Origin: Platerodrilus igneus
Lineage: Eukaryota; Arthropoda; Insecta; Coleoptera; Lycidae
DNA length: 64,000 nt
Direction: 5' to 3'
Assembly: GCA_036346225.1 (NCBI GenBank)
Contig: JARFIW010000999.1
Coordinates: forward strand, 5,067,001 to 5,131,000
Every line of letters begins with the position of its first letter. Within the stretch, counting starts at the first letter, position 1. The notes beneath the pieces are model-generated. The model ran no database searches. It was not told the DNA's origin and saw only the letters and a program-made list of their open reading frames with translations. Shown here piece by piece: positions 62,187 to 64,000 of this stretch. Made by a program: the position numbers and the translations under genes.

Positions 62187-63240
62187 CAGAGTATAATTTT
62201 ATCCCTTCTAAAGGATAATCAAATGTATTTGAGCTAATTGAGTAAATAAGTTGAGAGAGCAACAGAGCGGCAGAGAGCTCTAAGCGAGGTATGGTAAGAG
62301 ATTTTAGAGGTGCAACCTTGCTTTTGGCCTGCAATAAATTGCATGAAATATATGTTCCACAAGTTAAATGTAGATAGACGCATGTGCTATACCCCTTTTC
62401 GCTAGCGTCACAAAACCCTAGCAGATGGTAAGTAGCATTAGATTGGGATAATCTACGCGGAATTTCAATTTGAGACAGAATAGAAAATTGATTACAGAAG
62501 CTTTTCCATTCACAGCACCAAGTATCATCCGGGGTGTCATCCCAGTCGAGATGCTGCAACCAAAGCCGTTGTAGAAAACATTTAACTACAAAAATAACAG
62601 GTGATAACCATCCTAATGGATCAAAGATACGTGCCATATATGAAAGAACATTTCGTTTAGTAAAAGGTCCTTCGAAACAAAGGGTGTGATAGTGGAATAT
62701 ATCTAGAGCAGGGTTCCATACTAATCCCAAAATTTTTATGCCACTAACATTAGTAGAGAAAATTAATGAGGTTTCTAAATCAGTTTTGTCAAAATCTTTG
62801 AGAATTTCAGTCGAGTTGCTAGACCATTTACGAAGTTGAAATTGACCTAGAGATAAGAGGTTTTTTAGTTCAGTTTGGAGTTGCTTGGCAGCTTCAATAG
62901 AGTGTGCGCCAGAAATTATGTCGTCCATATATGTATGGTTCAATATAGCACGAGATGCCATATGGTAAGGAGTTCCTTCATCTATCACCAACTGCTGAAA
63001 AACACGCTGCGCAATAAAAGACGAAGGTGTAAGACCATAAGTAAGGCTCTTGAGCTCATACTCGCGCACAGATGACTCGGAGGATGGACGCCAAAATATG
63101 TGTTGAAATTTGCAATCCCTTGGATATACCAAAACTTGACGGTACATCATTCGAATATCGGTACATACTGCAATAGCATGTGAACGAAATGCAAATATTA
63201 TTTCAGGCAATCCTTTTGTAATTTAGGGCCTGCATATAAA
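62187..63240 (-). pseudogene. BEL/Pao reverse transcriptase and partial RNase H
   Basis: A 347-codon open frame (63210-62167). Motifs: AVCTDIRMMYRQVLVYPRDC, holding the first RT Asp; FWRPSSESSVREYELKSLTY; PSSFIAQRVFQQL; NHTYMDDIISGAHSIEAAKQ, the YxDD active site; WNPALDIFHY; RIFDPLGWLSPVIFVVKCFL; and RNase H with LLGFCDASEKGYSTCVYL and ELSAALLLSQLIYS, LYSDSQ. The reading ends right after the RNase H DSQ site at 62187, where RTE sequence takes over, so integrase and 3' LTR are missing. The protein segment itself is remarkably open. Confidence 0.92.
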
Positions 63241-64000
63241 CGTTCATTCAGGAGACCCCAGAATCATCAGGGCGGATCCGTTAAATACAACACGGAGTTT
63301 AGTTGTGCTGCTCGTAAGTTTGTGAACAGCGTGATGAAGTAATACATATGATGAGGAAGTTTCAGCGATATTCATATGTCCTAAAGACAAATATTCCTGA
63401 AGGAAGCTATTATATACGATTTTCTCATCAGGATTGCGATTCAAACGAGATTCTAAATTGAGATAACTTTTTAAAAGCAACACGGCGATTGCTACCGAGA
63501 GAGGTAGCATTTTGAATAAATGGTAGTGAAATTATATAGCGACCCATTTCGTCGCGCTTTACTGTGTCTAGAAAATGTTGTTCGCAATAAATATCTTCAG
63601 GACTAGAATTTGAGGATTCTGGAAATTCTTCAATTTCCCAAAATTTGCGTAATTCATTATCTAAATTTAAAGAAGTGGTAAATAAAGAAGCACATGAGGA
63701 AACATCTTCTATCGTTGAAACTTGACCCATGAGCACGTAACCGAAATTAGTGGATACTGCAAGCGGATTTCCCGGAATAATTTGAGAATTGTTACAAAAT
63801 AAAATTTGTGAACATACATCTGCGCCTAATAAAACATCTACCGGTGCAGACCGATGGAAATCGTCATCAGCAAGGGCTAAATTACGAAATTTCTCGTAAG
63901 TTGATTGAGGTACGGAACAACCTGGAACATTTCCAGTGATTCTTGGAAATATGGAAGCTTGAAAACGAAGTTGTGCCTGAGAATGTTTAGAATAAATTAT
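63241..64000 (-). pseudogene. BEL/Pao protease and pre-RT region, runs off right edge
   Basis: From 64000 leftwards: AQLRFQASIFPRITGNVPGC, then PVDVLLGADVCSQIL (end of the aspartic-protease-like domain), VSTNFGYVLMGQVS, LRKFWEIEEFPESS, RDEMGRYIISLPFI and NLESRLNRNPDEKIVYNSFL-QEYLSLGHM, then LHHAVHKLTSSTTKLRVVFN. The pattern WxxExxP ... Y.V.LPF ... LE.RL....Y..FM.EY...GHM ... LRVVFDAS is that of BEL/Pao. There are frame changes near 63500 and 63240. The catalytic protease motif would be beyond the window. Confidence 0.9.

Overview
This is an AT-rich, repeat-laden nuclear window from an animal, almost certainly an insect. Three conserved host genes with ordinary GT-AG introns can be read. They are the last five coding exons of phosphoglucomutase-2 (PGM2, + strand, 11787-13223), a complete ribosomal protein L10a/uL1 gene (- strand, 31766-46429, with a 13.7 kb second intron), and a complete coenzyme Q-binding protein COQ10 gene (+ strand, 58912-59607). 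Insect assignment rests on the RpL10a sequence type, on a degenerate interstitial run of TTAGG (the arthropod telomere unit) and on the transposon mix. I cannot name the order.

Everything else is transposon-derived, mostly decayed. 1-4081: APE-type LINE, - strand, running off the left edge. 5185-6800: second LINE, + strand. 7090-8375: BEL/Pao scrap, a possible HTH-domain fragment and a dispersed repeat here called R1. 8983-10730: four tandem tRNA-derived SINEs plus an RTE tail. 11787-13223: PGM2. 13456-13720: Tc1/mariner-type MITE. 16031-16646: non-autonomous hAT-like element with a perfect 8-bp target duplication, packed with TATCGATA-type palindromes. 18411-18563: inverted-repeat element holding a tRNA-like 3' half. 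19018-19428 and 49498-49900: repeat R2, which ends at a conserved splice donor. 21870-22932 and 54495-56720: repeat R3, in inverted orientation. 24093-27090: Penelope-like elements, including two copies joined head to head, with hammerhead-ribozyme remnants at both outer ends. 27936-28619: lone LINE ORF1. 28935-31430: hAT, BEL, RTE and SINE fragments.

The RpL10a intron holds a Copia remnant, four SINEs, two MITE-like elements and a nested stack: a hAT element (38046-44948) interrupted by a Merlin element (39092-40927) and by a Tigger/pogo element (42136-44263). Beyond the RpL10a promoter lies a Harbinger element (46629-50718) with convergent transposase and Myb/SANT genes, then a second Harbinger transposase split by an R1 copy. 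The right edge has COQ10, the 5' half of an RTE element (60875-62165) and a BEL/Pao polyprotein on the - strand (62167-64000), truncated inside RNase H.

The host genes have unrelated housekeeping roles (sugar phosphate metabolism, translation, mitochondrial ubiquinone function) and no operon-like logic. All similarity statements come from reading translations and known family motifs; no database search was run.
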